The notes under the pieces were generated by a model. That model had not been told where the DNA came from. It did no database searches and saw only the letters and a list, made by a program, of their open reading frames with translations. From Sphingobacterium sp. ML3W (GTDB lineage Bacteria; Bacteroidota; Bacteroidia; Sphingobacteriales; Sphingobacteriaceae), in NCBI RefSeq assembly GCF_000747525.1, contig NZ_CP009278.1, positions 744,001 through 808,000 on the forward strand: a stretch of DNA of 64,000 bases, written 5' to 3'. Position numbers and translations under genes: made by a program. Positions 17,670 to 26,976 of the stretch are shown here, one piece after another (the stretch's first letter is position 1; every line of letters begins with the position of its first letter).

Positions 17670-18488
17670 ATGCTAATCGAAATACAAAATCTCGAGTCTG
17701 CTGTATTGGAAGGTGATGTTCAATCTCCTTTTTATCAAATTATGATGCTGGAGAACTGTTCGGAATTTTCCGTTGATTTTACTTCTTATATCAGTCCAAG
17801 TTACTCTTTGGTTTTTCTTTCTCCTTATCAACATTTTCAATGGCAAGGTAAAGGGGCGTCTTTAATAAAAAAATTAGAATTTCATGGTGATTTCTATTGT
17901 ATAGAGTATCATAAGAAAGAGGTAGCCTGTAATGGACTATTGTTTAATAATATTTATTTAGAGCCTTTTGTAACCGTGTCTAAAATGCTCTTTGATGAAA
18001 TATCGTTGATTTTTGATAAGATCAATGATGAACAATCTTTAAAGAATAGTTTTTCGGAATCTGTACTGAAGGCTTACTTGCAATTAATTTTGGCGCTTTG
18101 TAGCAAAGCGAAATCTTCACAAATTGGTCAACAAATGATTTGTCAGGATGAATTGACTGTTGGTCTGAAGTTTCAGAATTTATTGGAATCTTATTTTTTG
18201 AAGGAGAAATCTGTGCATTTTTATGCTCAAGAACTTGCATTGGCTTTGGACACGTTTAGTAAGCGGGTAAAAAAGGAATTGGGTAAATCTCCTTCTCAAT
18301 TGATACAAGATCGTGTTGTTCTTGAAGCAAAGAAAATGTTGCATCTAACGTATTTGTCTATTAAGGAAATTGCTGCTAAACTACAGTTTGAAGATGAATT
18401 TTATTTTAGCCGCTATTTTAAAAAAAATGTAGGAATTTCTCCTTCTGGCTTTCGAGATCGAGTAGGTATCTCTATTGTAGCAAAATAA
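17670..18488 (+). CDS. AraC family transcriptional regulator
   Basis: The C-terminal third (about 170-270) is an AraC-type double helix-turn-helix, with LALDTFSKRVKKELGKSP in the first and IKEIAAKLQFEDEFYFSRYFKKNVGISP in pieces forming the second helix-turn-helix and signature. The N-terminal 160 residues form a sensor region of unclear ligand. Cys30, Cys77 and Cys87 are in it. The next gene, 80 bases downstream on the same strand, encodes a DUF417 (RclC/YkgB-like) membrane protein, the same pairing of families as in the E. coli reactive-chlorine locus; that the two share a stimulus is inference. A palindrome at 17595-17607 lies upstream. Confidence 0.88.
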   Translation: MLIEIQNLESAVLEGDVQSPFYQIMMLENCSEFSVDFTSYISPSYSLVFLSPYQHFQWQGKGASLIKKLEFHGDFYCIEYHKKEVACNGLLFNNIYLEPFVTVSKMLFDEISLIFDKINDEQSLKNSFSESVLKAYLQLILALCSKAKSSQIGQQMICQDELTVGLKFQNLLESYFLKEKSVHFYAQELALALDTFSKRVKKELGKSPSQLIQDRVVLEAKKMLHLTYLSIKEIAAKLQFEDEFYFSRYFKKNVGISPSGFRDRVGISIVAK

Positions 18489-18568
18489 TCTATTGAATTT
18501 ACGGATTTGTCCATGTAATATCTGGTTTATTTATAGGTACTTTGTAAGTACATTAAATTTAGATACTT

Positions 18569-19138
18569 ATGAACGAATTTATTTCTTTTTTAGCCAAGTT
18601 ACAACATCAATTTATTAATTTTTTATGTATCGCTATTTTTGTTGTAATGGCATGGATAGGGGGCTTAAAGGCTTTTCAATACGAGGCTGATGGGATTGTT
18701 CCATTTGTTGCAAATAGTCCTGCAATGTCTTTTTTGTATACCAAAGCTGCTCCCGAATACCAACAATATAAAAATCCCGAAGGTAAAACTGTTCAAAAAA
18801 ATATAGACTGGCATAAGGAAAATGGGACCTATTTGTTTTCTTATGGTTTAGGTACTGTAATCTTAGGGATTGGATTGTGTGTTTTGTTGGGGATTTGGTT
18901 TCCGAAAATTGCGGTGATTGGTGGAATATTGACTTTCGGAATGTCATTGGTAACGCTTTCTTTCCTGTTGACGACTCCAGAGACGTTTGTTCCAAATTTG
19001 GGTGGTGATTTTCCTACACCTCATTTTGGGTTCCCCTATCTGTCGGGTGCTGGTCGATTGGTTATAAAGGATATCATTATGATGGCTGCTGGTCTGGTTA
19101 TTGCATCAGATGGTGCTAAGCGATTGTTGAAACGTTAA
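18569..19138 (+). CDS. DUF417 (YkgB/RclC-like) inner-membrane protein
   Basis: The 189-residue protein has four hydrophobic segments: about 15-35 (FLCIAIFVVMAWIGGLKA), 90-110, 112-132 and 165-182. The family hallmarks are the first helix followed by FQYEADGIVPFVANSP and the late FPTPHFGFPYLSGAGRLVIKD in two adjacent blocks. E. coli RclC belongs here and contributes to survival of reactive chlorine by an unknown mechanism. A large loop with an EYQQYKNPEGK stretch lies between helices 1 and 2. It follows the AraC gene and may be its target. Confidence 0.85.
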   Translation: MNEFISFLAKLQHQFINFLCIAIFVVMAWIGGLKAFQYEADGIVPFVANSPAMSFLYTKAAPEYQQYKNPEGKTVQKNIDWHKENGTYLFSYGLGTVILGIGLCVLLGIWFPKIAVIGGILTFGMSLVTLSFLLTTPETFVPNLGGDFPTPHFGFPYLSGAGRLVIKDIIMMAAGLVIASDGAKRLLKR

Positions 19139-19333
19139 GTCATTGATTAGCTATCGGAAATTCTATAAATTTAACCTAAAATAGTATAATCCTTAGGCTT
19201 TTCTAAAGACTATTTTTGTGATGTACATTTTAAAATCTGCTTAGCTTTTTTTTTGGAGAGCTATTTGTGCTCTCTGAATGTTCCCAGTCTAAGCGGTTTT
19301 TTAACATGTTAAACAATCATTAAAATAGGTTTT

Positions 19334-22009
19334 ATGTTATTAAAATACATTACACTCGTCGTTGGTTTATTTGTTGCTTTTCCACATACATTTGCCCAGC
19401 ATCATCATCAGGAAGTAAGTCAATCGGAAGCATTATATGTTTGCCCGATGCACCCTGATGTAACTTCTAATAAGCCTGGAGCCTGCCCTAAATGTGGTAT
19501 GGCGCTTGTAAAGAAGGAAGGAAAAAAACAAGATACCGTGCATCATCAGTCTCAGGGTGAAAATCCTTACTTAGGAAATAATAGCAAATATACCATTTTT
19601 CAGAATTTTGCTATTCCAGTTGCAAAACCAACCACTGACCCTTCGGGGATTCCAGCATTTACTTTATCGAATCTAGAAAAGGATATCGAGACCAAGACGA
19701 TAGCAGGGGCTCGTGCAGGTTTGCATCTGCCTGCTGGGACGGAAGGAGTAAAGACTGTTCGTTATGATTTATTTGTATCGGACTCGATTGTAAACTTTAC
19801 TGGTAAAAATCGGAAAGCTATTGCTGTGAATGGAAGCCTTCCAGCACCCCCGTTGGTATTTACTGTAGGCGATACGGCTTTGATTTATGTGCATAATAAA
19901 AGTGATGAACCTACGTCTATACATTGGCACGGTATATTCCTCCCAAACCGTATGGATGGTGTTGCGCATTTAACGCAGCACCCGATACCTCCTCATGCAA
20001 CTTATGTCTATAAATTCCCAGTGTTGCAGGATGGTACATTTTGGTATCATAGCCACTATTCCTTACAGGAGCAAATTGGCTTATACGGAGCTCTGATTTT
20101 TAATAAAAGGACGGAACCTGATATTCCGACAATACCTGTTGTTTTGAGTGATTGGAGTGATATGAATCCACATGAGATTAATCGGAGTTTACATGCGGGA
20201 AGTGACTGGTTTGCTATCAAAAAGAAAGCGACCCAGAGTTACAGTGAGGCTATCAAAGCAGGACGTTTAAAAGTGAAATTGACGAATGAGTGGAAGCGGA
20301 TGACTGCAATGGATGTCAGTGATGTGTACTATGAGAAGTTCTTAATAAATGGTGCCCCAGCGCAGCATTTGTCTCAATTTAAAGCGGGTGATGAAGTTCG
20401 ACTAAGGATTGTAAATGGTGGCGCTTCCACCTATTTTTGGTTGAGTTTTTCTGGAGGTAAATTGAAAGTTATCGCCAATGATGCCAATGATGTTACTCCT
20501 GTAGAGGTGGACAGAATGCTGATTGCTCCTTCTGAAACATACGATGTTGTGGTTACCATCCCTGAAAACATGAAGTACGAGTTCTTGGCGACGGCAGAGG
20601 ACCGAACGAATCATGCTTCATTATGGCTGGGGTCTGGTATGGAAATGCCTGCTGATAAATTGCCCAAGTTGGCCTATTTTGAAGGAATGAAGATGATGAA
20701 TGACATGATGAAAATGAATGGGGATATGAAACCCATGGGTCATGAAATGAGTTTGCAACAGGTCGATATGAATGCGGTGATGTATCCTGAGTTGAAAAAG
20801 GATGTAGAAGATGATTCCAGTGGTTCTCATGCAAAAAAAGTATACGTATGTCCTATGCATCCCGATGTTGTTGCTGATCAACCAGGCAGTTGTCCGAAAT
20901 GTGGGATGCAATTGGAGTTAAAGAAGCAATCTCACCAGACTGAATCATCGCATCATCATGCTACCAAAGGTGCGGGTGATTTGGTAACCCTAAACTACAA
21001 TATGCTTGAGTCTGTTGAGAAAACGACTTTACCTGCTGGGACATGGAAAGAGCTGGATTTTGAACTGACGGGTAATATGAACCGTTATGTATGGACAATA
21101 AATAATAAGACGGTTTCGGAGTCAGATAAAATTTTGATTAAACGCGGTGAAAATATGCGTATAAAACTGTATAATAATTCGATGATGCGTCATCCGATGC
21201 ATCTTCACGGACATGATTTTAGATTAATCAATCAATATGGCGAGCGATCTCCTTTGAAAAATGTAGTCGATATCATGCCGATGGAAACCCTGACTTTGGA
21301 GTTTGCGCCTACGGAGGATGGTGATTGGTTTTTCCATTGTCATATTCTGTACCACATGATGAGCGGTATGGGGCGGATATTCAACATGGAGAATTCGGAA
21401 GCTAACCCTGAGATTCCGAATCCTGAAGAAGCTTATCGCATGATTAAGATGGATGATAGGATGTTTACCTTATCAGGCGAAGGTAGCCTGCAGAGTAATG
21501 GTACAGAAGGATTGGTTACCTATGCTAATACACGTTGGCAAGTATCGCAGATGTGGAATGTAGGCTATAAAGCTACGCATGGTTACGAAAGTGAAACGAC
21601 TGTGGGACGCTTTATTGGTAAAATGCAATATTTAATGCCTTATGTCGGTTTTGATTACCACTATAAAAAAATAACGGACCATGAAAAGAATCTGTTTGGT
21701 AACACGGAGCGGAATATGTTTGGTCAAAAAGCAAATAGAAGTAATCGAAGGGTACCTGTATTCGGTATCGCCTATACCTTGCCTTGGTTGGTGACTGCAG
21801 ATATGCGTGTGGATACAAATGGGAAACTACGTTTTCAATTGGGCAGGGAAGACATACCGCTAACTCCTCGTTTACGTATGAATTGGATGGTGAATACGGA
21901 TAAGGAATATACTATTGGTTCCCGATATATCATGACGAAGTATATTTCGTTAGGTGCACACTACGATAGTGATATGGGGGCCGGAGCTGGATTGGTATTC
22001 ACTTATTAA
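19334..22009 (+). CDS. Multicopper oxidase with two heavy-metal-binding motifs and a CopB-like C-terminal barrel
   Basis: A CopA/CueO-like periplasmic copper oxidase, expected to oxidise Cu(I) in the envelope. After a signal peptide (1-21, ending HTFAQ) comes a heavy-metal-binding motif at 35-60 (YVCPMHPDV with CPKCGM). Copper-site motifs follow: IHWHGIFLPNRMDG (about 197), FWYHSHY (about 235), HPMHLHGHDF (about 619) and HCHILYHMMSGM (about 666). A second YVCPMHPDV/CPKCGM motif interrupts the domain at 502-527, after a Met-rich stretch. From about 715 to 891 the sequence changes to amphipathic strands, includes PYVGFDYHYKK as in CopB, and ends FTY like an outer-membrane barrel. This looks like a CopA-CopB fusion. 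Confidence 0.88.
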   Translation: MLLKYITLVVGLFVAFPHTFAQHHHQEVSQSEALYVCPMHPDVTSNKPGACPKCGMALVKKEGKKQDTVHHQSQGENPYLGNNSKYTIFQNFAIPVAKPTTDPSGIPAFTLSNLEKDIETKTIAGARAGLHLPAGTEGVKTVRYDLFVSDSIVNFTGKNRKAIAVNGSLPAPPLVFTVGDTALIYVHNKSDEPTSIHWHGIFLPNRMDGVAHLTQHPIPPHATYVYKFPVLQDGTFWYHSHYSLQEQIGLYGALIFNKRTEPDIPTIPVVLSDWSDMNPHEINRSLHAGSDWFAIKKKATQSYSEAIKAGRLKVKLTNEWKRMTAMDVSDVYYEKFLINGAPAQHLSQFKAGDEVRLRIVNGGASTYFWLSFSGGKLKVIANDANDVTPVEVDRMLIAPSETYDVVVTIPENMKYEFLATAEDRTNHASLWLGSGMEMPADKLPKLAYFEGMKMMNDMMKMNGDMKPMGHEMSLQQVDMNAVMYPELKKDVEDDSSGSHAKKVYVCPMHPDVVADQPGSCPKCGMQLELKKQSHQTESSHHHATKGAGDLVTLNYNMLESVEKTTLPAGTWKELDFELTGNMNRYVWTINNKTVSESDKILIKRGENMRIKLYNNSMMRHPMHLHGHDFRLINQYGERSPLKNVVDIMPMETLTLEFAPTEDGDWFFHCHILYHMMSGMGRIFNMENSEANPEIPNPEEAYRMIKMDDRMFTLSGEGSLQSNGTEGLVTYANTRWQVSQMWNVGYKATHGYESETTVGRFIGKMQYLMPYVGFDYHYKKITDHEKNLFGNTERNMFGQKANRSNRRVPVFGIAYTLPWLVTADMRVDTNGKLRFQLGREDIPLTPRLRMNWMVNTDKEYTIGSRYIMTKYISLGAHYDSDMGAGAGLVFTY

Positions 22010-22040
22010 TCGATAACCCTTCTTGTGTAGGAAGAATAAG

Positions 22041-22078
22041 AAAGGTCGGATTTGCGCATTGCAATCCGACCTTTTTTT
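22041..22078. terminator. Terminator between the multicopper oxidase and ostA-like genes
   Basis: The 12-base arms (22041-22052 and 22063-22074) enclose TGCGCATTGC, followed by seven T on the plus strand. The convergent gene may use it too. Confidence 0.85.
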
Positions 22079-22099
22079 ATCCTTGTAAGCGTGCTACAT

Positions 22100-24601
22100 T
22101 TAAGATTTACTGGACTCTTTTAATGTTGCTTCAGTTTTTTTAATAGGTTCTGTCTTTAAAGAGTCCTTCTGTAACGGGTTGATTTTTTCTAAGCTTTCTA
22201 TTGTTTTGGGCAAAACCTTTTTGATATCCTTATCCTTAGGTTCTGCTGGTTTATTATCAACCTCTGAAGTTTTATCTTCAACTAAGATGTCCAGATTGTC
22301 ATTCACTTTCTTTTTTTGTCCTGCCTCTTTATTTTCAGTTTCGGGTTCTTTATTCTCGGTTCCACTGTCTACATTGCTATTAGCCTTCTCTTTCTGTTTT
22401 CCGTCTTTATTTTCCTCTCCAGGTGCTTTGACCTCCTCTTTTGTTAAGATTCTTTTTCTATTGAGAAGATCTTCTTTGGATTTTGGCCTATCTTCTGGTT
22501 TCCAAATAAAACCGGGTAGAAATTCTTTTTCTTGTGTTAATTGGGCAACCGGGTAAACCTTGCCATCTACTTTTCGAACGGAAATATATTCTTTCAACTT
22601 ATTGTTTTCCATAAAGATCTTGATGCGACTACTTTTGTCATGGAACAATTCTGTTGCGACATTAGTTACTTCATTGACGACATAAATGATGTTTTCGGCA
22701 TTACCATCTACGAACATACGTTCTAAGCTATTCTTATTAAAGAACCCTGTTATTTTACGACCCTTTAATTGATTGTATTTGCTTGAGTCTAAGGTAGAGT
22801 TTACCATAAAGGCATTGCCCAAGATTAAAGTATTATCTAGCTTTTGATTGACAAATTGTAGGAAAATAGTATCGCCCGTCATTTGTGACTTTTCTGCCCA
22901 AATCATTGGTTTTCCCATTAGTCTGAACATAGAATCTGCCATGCCATAGTAAACAGAATCGGCTACGGCTTGAAAATCCGATTTAAACATACGTACACTA
23001 TGATATGCTTTGACAATGCGGGTTTTAGCAGTGTCTGGTGGACTTGCAGATTCGGCATCATTGTTTTTAGCTGAGCGGAGTGCTTTATTGAAAATTTGGT
23101 CGCTATAGTCCGCCTTGGGTATAACGGCATTTTTTCGTAAAAGGCTATCAGCATTGCTGTTTTTTTCTAATTCAAATCGATTTAAATCTTTAGCCACAGG
23201 TTTTGTTGCGGCCTTATTTGTATTTGATTTTTCTTTTTTAGTTTCTGGCGCAGCTTTATCTTTTAAAGTGTTGGTGGTATTCTTTATTTCTTTTTCGGGT
23301 TTCTCCGTAATGATTTCTTTATTACCTAAAGAGTCCTTTTTAAATTGCAATGAATCTAATCCATCGGTGAAAACAGTGCCTGTACTATCATCGTCACCAT
23401 AATCTTCATCCACCTCATCATCTAGTTCACCTCCATCTCGACTTAACTTGAAATCTTTGGGTATGTAGTCACTTCGGAGGATCATTTTAGAGAAAAGTGT
23501 ATCTGCGGTCATGAAAATAGAATCCATCTGAACAGAGTCTTTTGGTAGGTCTACAGGTTCAAGCTTTACGAGCTTGTTTTCCCTAGCCTCATTTTCAGCT
23601 GTCGAAACGACTTCATCCTTTTCTTTTTTGTCATTTTTTTCTTTTTTCTTTACCTCTTTAGCACCTTTTGTTTCGGTATTTGCGATTGCTGTATCGGTTG
23701 AATCGCTTGGTGCATTATCTTTCTTTACAACAGATATGATTAAAGGCTTCTCGGTCATCGTAATGGACTCATCCGATTGGCGGTAAAGACCTTTGTTACC
23801 ATAGGCATAAAACTTATCGGTGGTGTCAATAAAAACAACATTATGAATGGCTTGGCCTTCACCCGTACGTCTGTCATAGTGTAGCGTATCGCCCTTTAGT
23901 AGTTTACTTCCTTCTGTGTAAAGATTCTTTTTAGTGAAATTGGCAACACCTGTAGTAGTATTATAATCTCCTTTCTCTGTGTAGAGGTTTTCGCCCTTAT
24001 TCCCCTGAATATTAGTGGGGGTAAAAAAGTACGTCATGCTACTTGGAGAGTTGTATTTCATCGAGTCTGTATAAATTTTAACATTCTGACTACGTACCAC
24101 TACCTTTTTGTTGAAAAATGCATCTTGAGTGTTTTCGAAATAGGTGGCATTCGTACTTGTGATGGTATCGGTACCACTGGTTATACGACCACCATCGTAA
24201 TAGTTTCCGATGCTGCTCCGCATATTATATTGCAGGTGATTTGTCGTTAATACGGAGGAACGACTAACCATCCGAACATTTTGCGTTAAAGTCGCATTTT
24301 GAGATGCTGCTTCATAATGTAGCTTATCTGCGAAGATCTGTGTTCCGGTTGGTTGTGTAATGATAACATTACTGTAGGCTTCAAAAAACTGTCTTCCTAT
24401 TTCATCTTTATGTAGGTATCCGCTATCTGCGGAAAGCGTAGACCCTTTATGTTCAAATACAGGGCGGTAGAACATGGCATTATTAGACATGCCAGTGATC
24501 ATATTGGAAGACGAAAGTAAACGAAGTTCATCTTGCTGTTGCGCTGACACTAGCATAAGGCTCAAGGCCAGAAATATAAAAGACAAAAGGTATTGTTTCA
24601 C
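22100..24601 (-). CDS. OstA/LptA-like outer-membrane biogenesis protein, long form
   Basis: A signal peptide (1-20, ending LVSAQ) precedes an OstA/LptA-type beta-jellyroll region (about 30-290) with the repeating DKLHY, DSMKY, DTLHY strands of lipopolysaccharide-bridge proteins. LptA shuttles lipopolysaccharide across the periplasm. Around 295-500 lies a charged, low-complexity insert (EVKKKEKNDKKEKDE) and after it a second block with jellyroll-like strands (DSVYYGMADSMFRL, MTGDTIFLQF). The last 110 residues are again Lys/Glu/Asn-rich and probably disordered. At 833 residues it is far longer than proteobacterial LptA (about 185). The start is GTG at 24601, five bases after a -7 box. Confidence 0.85.
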   Translation of the reverse strand: MKQYLLSFIFLALSLMLVSAQQQDELRLLSSSNMITGMSNNAMFYRPVFEHKGSTLSADSGYLHKDEIGRQFFEAYSNVIITQPTGTQIFADKLHYEAASQNATLTQNVRMVSRSSVLTTNHLQYNMRSSIGNYYDGGRITSGTDTITSTNATYFENTQDAFFNKKVVVRSQNVKIYTDSMKYNSPSSMTYFFTPTNIQGNKGENLYTEKGDYNTTTGVANFTKKNLYTEGSKLLKGDTLHYDRRTGEGQAIHNVVFIDTTDKFYAYGNKGLYRQSDESITMTEKPLIISVVKKDNAPSDSTDTAIANTETKGAKEVKKKEKNDKKEKDEVVSTAENEARENKLVKLEPVDLPKDSVQMDSIFMTADTLFSKMILRSDYIPKDFKLSRDGGELDDEVDEDYGDDDSTGTVFTDGLDSLQFKKDSLGNKEIITEKPEKEIKNTTNTLKDKAAPETKKEKSNTNKAATKPVAKDLNRFELEKNSNADSLLRKNAVIPKADYSDQIFNKALRSAKNNDAESASPPDTAKTRIVKAYHSVRMFKSDFQAVADSVYYGMADSMFRLMGKPMIWAEKSQMTGDTIFLQFVNQKLDNTLILGNAFMVNSTLDSSKYNQLKGRKITGFFNKNSLERMFVDGNAENIIYVVNEVTNVATELFHDKSSRIKIFMENNKLKEYISVRKVDGKVYPVAQLTQEKEFLPGFIWKPEDRPKSKEDLLNRKRILTKEEVKAPGEENKDGKQKEKANSNVDSGTENKEPETENKEAGQKKKVNDNLDILVEDKTSEVDNKPAEPKDKDIKKVLPKTIESLEKINPLQKDSLKTEPIKKTEATLKESSKS

Positions 24602-24606
24602 AGAAG

Positions 24607-24614
24607 CAAAAATA
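24607..24614 (-). promoter_or_regulatory. -7 box (TATTTTTG) five bases before the ostA-like GTG
   Basis: On the minus strand TATTTTTG ends at 24607 and the GTG starts at 24601. A near-leaderless transcript is expected; the -33 is not evident. Confidence 0.5.
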
Positions 24615-24686
24615 TGTATTTTAATTGAACTTGTAGATTATTGGTAAATTTTCACATAAACAAATATACGCTCAAAAAATATACAT

Positions 24687-24694
24687 TATCTTTG
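24687..24694 (+). promoter_or_regulatory. -7 box (TATCTTTG) four bases before the tilS ATG
   Basis: Perfect TAnnTTTG match with ATGT between it and the start codon at 24699. The transcript should begin at or next to the ATG. Confidence 0.6.
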
Positions 24695-24698
24695 ATGT

Positions 24699-26024
24699 AT
24701 GAATTTGCTGGAGAGATTGACTTTTTTTATCCAAGATAATAATCTTTTTGAGGTTAATGATAAGATATTGTTGACTGTAAGCGGTGGTCGGGACTCCATG
24801 CTGATGACCTATTTATTGGCTAAAGCGGGTTACCAGATTGCAATTGCACATTGTAATTTTCAATTGCGTGATGTAGCGTCTGATTTGGATGAAAATCTAG
24901 TGCGAGATTTTGCGATTATGCACGGTATACCCTGCTACGTAAATCATTTTGAAACGGAACGGATAGCTGGTGAGAGAGGAATCTCTATCCAAATGGCTGC
25001 TCGTGAATTACGTTATGCTTGGTTCGAGGAATTGAGACAAGCAATTGGTTTTGATAAAATTGCTGTTGCGCAACACTTGAATGACCATATTGAAACTGTT
25101 TTACTCAACCTTACTCGCGGGACAGGTCTACAAGGGTTACAGGGCATTCAGTTGAAACGAGACCGATTGATTCGTCCTTTGTTATTTTTGAAAGCCGATG
25201 AAGTGCTGCAATATGTTGAGGAGTATCAGATTCCATATCGTGATGATCAATCTAACTTTTCGACGAAGTATGCTCGAAATAAAGTTCGTATCGATATCAT
25301 TCCGCAGTTCAAAAAAATGCAACCTGATTTTGAGCGTATTTTTGAACAGAATATCATGCATTTTAAAGAAAGTTATACGTTGTTGCAGCAGTTTATAACG
25401 CCTATACGGGAAGCGCTTTTTAAGAAGGACCAAGATGCATGGGTAATCGAAAAGTTGAAATTACGTCAATACATCCAAGACTTACCATTGCTCTATGAAT
25501 TGTTTTCTTCTTTTGGCTTTACGAAAAGTGTATTGAAGGATTTGCAATCGTGTTTTGATAAGGAGTCTGGGAGGCTTTTTCAATCTGAACATTATGATTT
25601 ATTGTTGGATCGCGATTTTCTAATTATTCGAGAAAAAGAGTATGTGCAGGAGGATGAAACTGTTATTACTTCAGAAACAAAATCAGTATCTTGGAGAGGT
25701 TATAATTTTAGTTGTGACAATAGCTATGACTTATCTATCTATCCGGATAGGGCAGTAGCAAAAATAGATAGCGACCTTTTGGTTTTTCCGCTTACTTTAA
25801 GAGCATGGCGAACCGGCGATTATTTTTACCCATTGGGTATGACTGGAAGAAAAAAAATAAGTGATCTGTTTAATAATTACAAAATCAATGTTTTCGAGAA
25901 GGGAAACATTCCGATTTTGGTAAATGGTAATGGGGATATTATTTGGGTAGCTAACTATCGACTTGATAATCGATATAAGATAAGTGGTAATACTAAAAAA
26001 GTGTTTATTTTAGTTTGTAAATAA
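24699..26024 (+). CDS. tilS: tRNA(Ile)-lysidine synthase
   Basis: TilS attaches lysine to C34 of the CAU-anticodon tRNA-Ile, switching it from Met to Ile decoding, and is usually essential. The N-terminal PP-loop ATPase motif is LLTVSGGRDSMLM (about residues 24-36), followed by IAHCNFQLR and AQHLNDHIETVLLNLTRG-type motifs. The C-terminal domain around LTLRAWRTGDYFYPLGM and GRKKISDLFNNYKI is the TilS tRNA-binding part. Length is 441 residues. A PH-like membrane gene starts one base after its stop codon, so the two are cotranscribed. Confidence 0.96.
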   Translation: MNLLERLTFFIQDNNLFEVNDKILLTVSGGRDSMLMTYLLAKAGYQIAIAHCNFQLRDVASDLDENLVRDFAIMHGIPCYVNHFETERIAGERGISIQMAARELRYAWFEELRQAIGFDKIAVAQHLNDHIETVLLNLTRGTGLQGLQGIQLKRDRLIRPLLFLKADEVLQYVEEYQIPYRDDQSNFSTKYARNKVRIDIIPQFKKMQPDFERIFEQNIMHFKESYTLLQQFITPIREALFKKDQDAWVIEKLKLRQYIQDLPLLYELFSSFGFTKSVLKDLQSCFDKESGRLFQSEHYDLLLDRDFLIIREKEYVQEDETVITSETKSVSWRGYNFSCDNSYDLSIYPDRAVAKIDSDLLVFPLTLRAWRTGDYFYPLGMTGRKKISDLFNNYKINVFEKGNIPILVNGNGDIIWVANYRLDNRYKISGNTKKVFILVCK

Positions 26025-26025
26025 C

Positions 26026-26523
26026 ATGATGAAAGAAGGACTCCTATATACAGAAAACCAATATTTAGGTCGAGACCGTGTTTGGATAAGTGTGCGTCTG
26101 GTACTTGCGCTATTTTGTTTCACGGCGGTTTATTTGAATATTGACCAATTACTATCCAGTCAGTTGTTTTTATTAGTTGGCATAGCCATTATTATCACAT
26201 CTGTGGTCATGATGTATTTGTTATTGTACCGTATCGAAGTGTTTGAAGGCAAGGTCATGCTGAGTGGTTTGTGGACAACACGATTAGTAAAGATTGAATT
26301 GAGCTCAATAGTGAAGGTTGAGAAAAAACCATTCAGTAGGTTCTTTTTTAACAATCCGGTTTATAACCTCCATATCAATGGTAAGATTAAATTTTATGCT
26401 GGTGGTAAAGATGCTGTTTGGTTAACGGATAAAGACGGGTTGGTTTATGTAATAGGAACGCAACGTCAAGAAGAGTTATTTCGCGCTATTCAGCAAGCAA
26501 AAGCTGGTCAAGGAAATTCTTAA
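26026..26523 (+). CDS. Small membrane protein with a PH-like C-terminal domain, function unknown
   Basis: Two membrane helices (about 22-42 and 47-67) are followed by a roughly 95-residue soluble part with beta-rich segments (YRIEVFEGKVMLSG, IELSSIVKVEKKPF, DGLVYVIGT) and a C-terminal helix. This layout resembles bacterial PH-domain membrane proteins, though I cannot identify a family motif. ATGATG at 26026 begins one base after the tilS stop codon; the second ATG could also serve. The tight spacing argues for coexpression with tilS, perhaps only for convenience. Confidence 0.75.
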   Translation: MMKEGLLYTENQYLGRDRVWISVRLVLALFCFTAVYLNIDQLLSSQLFLLVGIAIIITSVVMMYLLLYRIEVFEGKVMLSGLWTTRLVKIELSSIVKVEKKPFSRFFFNNPVYNLHINGKIKFYAGGKDAVWLTDKDGLVYVIGTQRQEELFRAIQQAKAGQGNS

Positions 26524-26614
26524 AAATTGTTAAATCAAATATACTGACATTTTTAAGACAAGTGTTTTCAGCGAGATTCTTTATTTTTGATAAAATGACA
26601 ACGAATATAAAGTT

Positions 26615-26941
26615 ATGGCAGGATTATTAAAATTTTTATTGATTGCATTTGCTGTTTGGTATTTAGTTAAATTTTTAATTCGATTATTACTACCATTTGC
26701 AATGCGAAAAGCTGCAGAGAAGCTGATGAAAAAAGCACAGCAGCAGCAAGGTGGCTCTACTTATACAAATGGAGGAGGGAGTTTCCGTTATGAGACTTTT
26801 GGTCAAAATAATGATAACGCACATTCTACTCCAAAAAATGATGGACGTATATCGGTAGATTATGTACCTCCTAAACAAGAACAAAAAAGAAAAGTAGCTG
26901 ATAATGCGGGGGAATTTGTAGACTTTGAGGAAATAAAATAA
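26615..26941 (+). CDS. DUF4834 family small membrane-anchored protein
   Basis: A single N-terminal hydrophobic helix (about 3-25) ends in a basic segment (RKAAEKLMKKAQQQQ), then a Gly/Asn-rich linker and a conserved acidic tail with DGRISVDYVPPK and AGEFVDFEEIK. This is the typical shape of DUF4834, a Bacteroidetes family of unknown function. The 108-residue protein is likely anchored in the inner membrane with its tail in the cytosol. It sits between the tilS pair and recF; 35 bases separate it from recF, which has its own promoter box. Confidence 0.85.
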   Translation: MAGLLKFLLIAFAVWYLVKFLIRLLLPFAMRKAAEKLMKKAQQQQGGSTYTNGGGSFRYETFGQNNDNAHSTPKNDGRISVDYVPPKQEQKRKVADNAGEFVDFEEIK

Positions 26942-26964
26942 ATGAGTTGCTACGCTAAATAGCG

Positions 26965-26972
26965 TATCTTTG
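26965..26972 (+). promoter_or_regulatory. -7 box (TATCTTTG) four bases before the recF ATG
   Basis: Perfect TAnnTTTG match with TGCT between it and the ATG at 26977, the same geometry as at tilS. It also lies just downstream of the DUF4834 stop codon. Confidence 0.6.
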
Positions 26973-26976
26973 TGCT

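Noticed and set aside
20553..20911. His- and Ser-rich minus-strand frames inside the multicopper oxidase
   Set aside because: They are antisense shadows of its Met- and Asp-rich segment.
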